A stretch of 64,000 nt of DNA from Pseudomonas syringae (lineage in GTDB: Bacteria > Pseudomonadota > Gammaproteobacteria > Pseudomonadales > Pseudomonadaceae), in NCBI RefSeq assembly GCF_023278085.1, contig NZ_CP066265.1, forward strand, positions 1,022,501 to 1,086,500, given 5' to 3'. Position 1 is the stretch's first letter; each line of letters begins with the position of its first letter. The notes under the pieces are model-generated. The model was not told the origin of the DNA and did not search any database. It saw only the letters and a program-made list of their open reading frames with translations. Both the position numbers and the translations under genes were made by a program. Below are positions 63,533-64,000 of this stretch, in pieces.

Positions 63533-63988
63533 ATGTATCGAAGACCCTTGCTTGTCACGTTGCTGACCCTTTTTCTTGCTGGTTGCTACGGAGGCCCTGG
63601 TTATTACGAATCCGATGTGTACACGCAGCCGACGACAGTCGTTGGTGGCGCTTATGCGTATGACAATGGCTACCGCTCTACCTACTATCAGGAGCGGCGC
63701 ATCTATGTAGCGCCTCAACCGCGCTATTACAGCCAACCCCGCTATTACGCCCCGGCCCCGCGTTACTACGCGCCGCCGCCAGTACCCCGTTACTACCAGC
63801 CAGGACGCCCACCAGGCTATGGCTGGAGGAATGATGGCTTTCGTGGCAATGGCGGTTTCGGGCGTAACGACGGCTTCCGCGGAGACCGTGGCAACCGCGG
63901 TTGGGACGACCATGGCGGACGCAGCGGGCGAGATGGCCGCGATCACGGAAGAGGCGGGCGCGGCGACGGCCGTGGCGGGCACCGGTAA
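63533..63988 (+). CDS. small Tyr/Pro- and Gly/Arg/Asp-rich lipoprotein
   Basis: 151 residues from ATG 63533 (AGGAGG at 63522-63527). Lipoprotein signal with lipobox LAGC (about residues 15-18). The mature protein is low complexity: a Tyr/Pro/Gln stretch with 'PRYYxxP' repeats (about 58-95) and a Gly/Arg/Asp/His-rich tail ('GGRSGRDGRDHGRGGRG' near the end). Similar lipoproteins are common in Pseudomonas without a known role. The tail is unlikely to fold and may bind RNA, polysaccharide or metal. Stands alone at the window end. Confidence 0.8.
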   Translation: MYRRPLLVTLLTLFLAGCYGGPGYYESDVYTQPTTVVGGAYAYDNGYRSTYYQERRIYVAPQPRYYSQPRYYAPAPRYYAPPPVPRYYQPGRPPGYGWRNDGFRGNGGFGRNDGFRGDRGNRGWDDHGGRSGRDGRDHGRGGRGDGRGGHR

Positions 63989-64000
63989 CACCCACTATCG

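Overview
The window looks like chromosome of a Pseudomonas of the P. syringae group. The basis is high-GC coding DNA, mexAB-oprM with a divergent TtgR/PmeR-type repressor, a pectin lyase, rhlA, C4-dicarboxylate sensing, and REP palindromes of the 'gtaggagcg...' type. Species assignment is inference. About 43 protein genes and one tRNA are supported; the sequence is densely coding apart from 42.5-43.8 kb and 46.2-47.0 kb.

Layout. 0-0.8 kb: 3' part of an MHS-family MFS transporter. 0.9-7.6 kb: mexAB-oprM (minus) and its TetR repressor (plus), with a TtgR-like operator between them. 8.0-12.5 kb: an orphan DUF3396 immunity-like gene, a DHA2 drug exporter, a 56-residue secreted protein, a small conserved protein, a flavin reductase and a secreted protein with 13-residue repeats. 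12.9-17.8 kb: a second, paralogous MHS transporter, a DjlB/DjlC-like J protein and HscC. 17.8-23.5 kb: a hybrid PAS histidine kinase, then dctB-dctD. 23.6-27.6 kb: periplasmic beta-glucosidase BglX and two TPM-domain membrane proteins. 27.6-29.9 kb: a two-gene alpha-xenorhabdolysin-type (XaxAB) binary pore-forming toxin. 30.2-37.2 kb: methyltransferase, Fe-alcohol dehydrogenase, acetyltransferase, pectin lyase, a YefM/RelE-type pair whose toxin has a premature stop, a YqaA protein, and an RcnA-type Ni/Co exporter with its CsoR/RcnR-type repressor and operator.

37.5-47.1 kb is accessory: a 1667-residue RTX protein with six 642-bp tandem repeats, a degenerate tRNA-Gly 3' fragment, a serralysin-like M10 metalloprotease with RTX and DUF4214 regions, a broken HAD hydrolase gene and tRNA-Gly(TCC). 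The tRNA and its fragment may mark an old integration boundary. 47.2-52.8 kb: rhlA, an RsuA-type pseudouridine synthase, a cysteine-rich small protein and a 1110-residue DUF6543-type toxin-like protein.

52.9-63.2 kb is one minus-strand nitrogen operon: substrate-binding protein, permease, ATPase, two DUF1989 proteins (UAAP1/UAAP2), biotin-dependent carboxylase and allophanate hydrolase. A guanidine-I (ykkC) riboswitch, a competing terminator and a sigma-54-like promoter precede it. The 'urea carboxylase' is therefore best read as guanidine carboxylase, the DUF1989 pair as carboxyguanidine deiminase, and the operon as import of guanidine and its conversion to ammonia and CO2. The carboxylase gene carries a 4 x 108-bp REP-pair array as an in-frame insertion between two domains. 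The window ends with a small Tyr/Pro- and Gly/Arg-rich lipoprotein.
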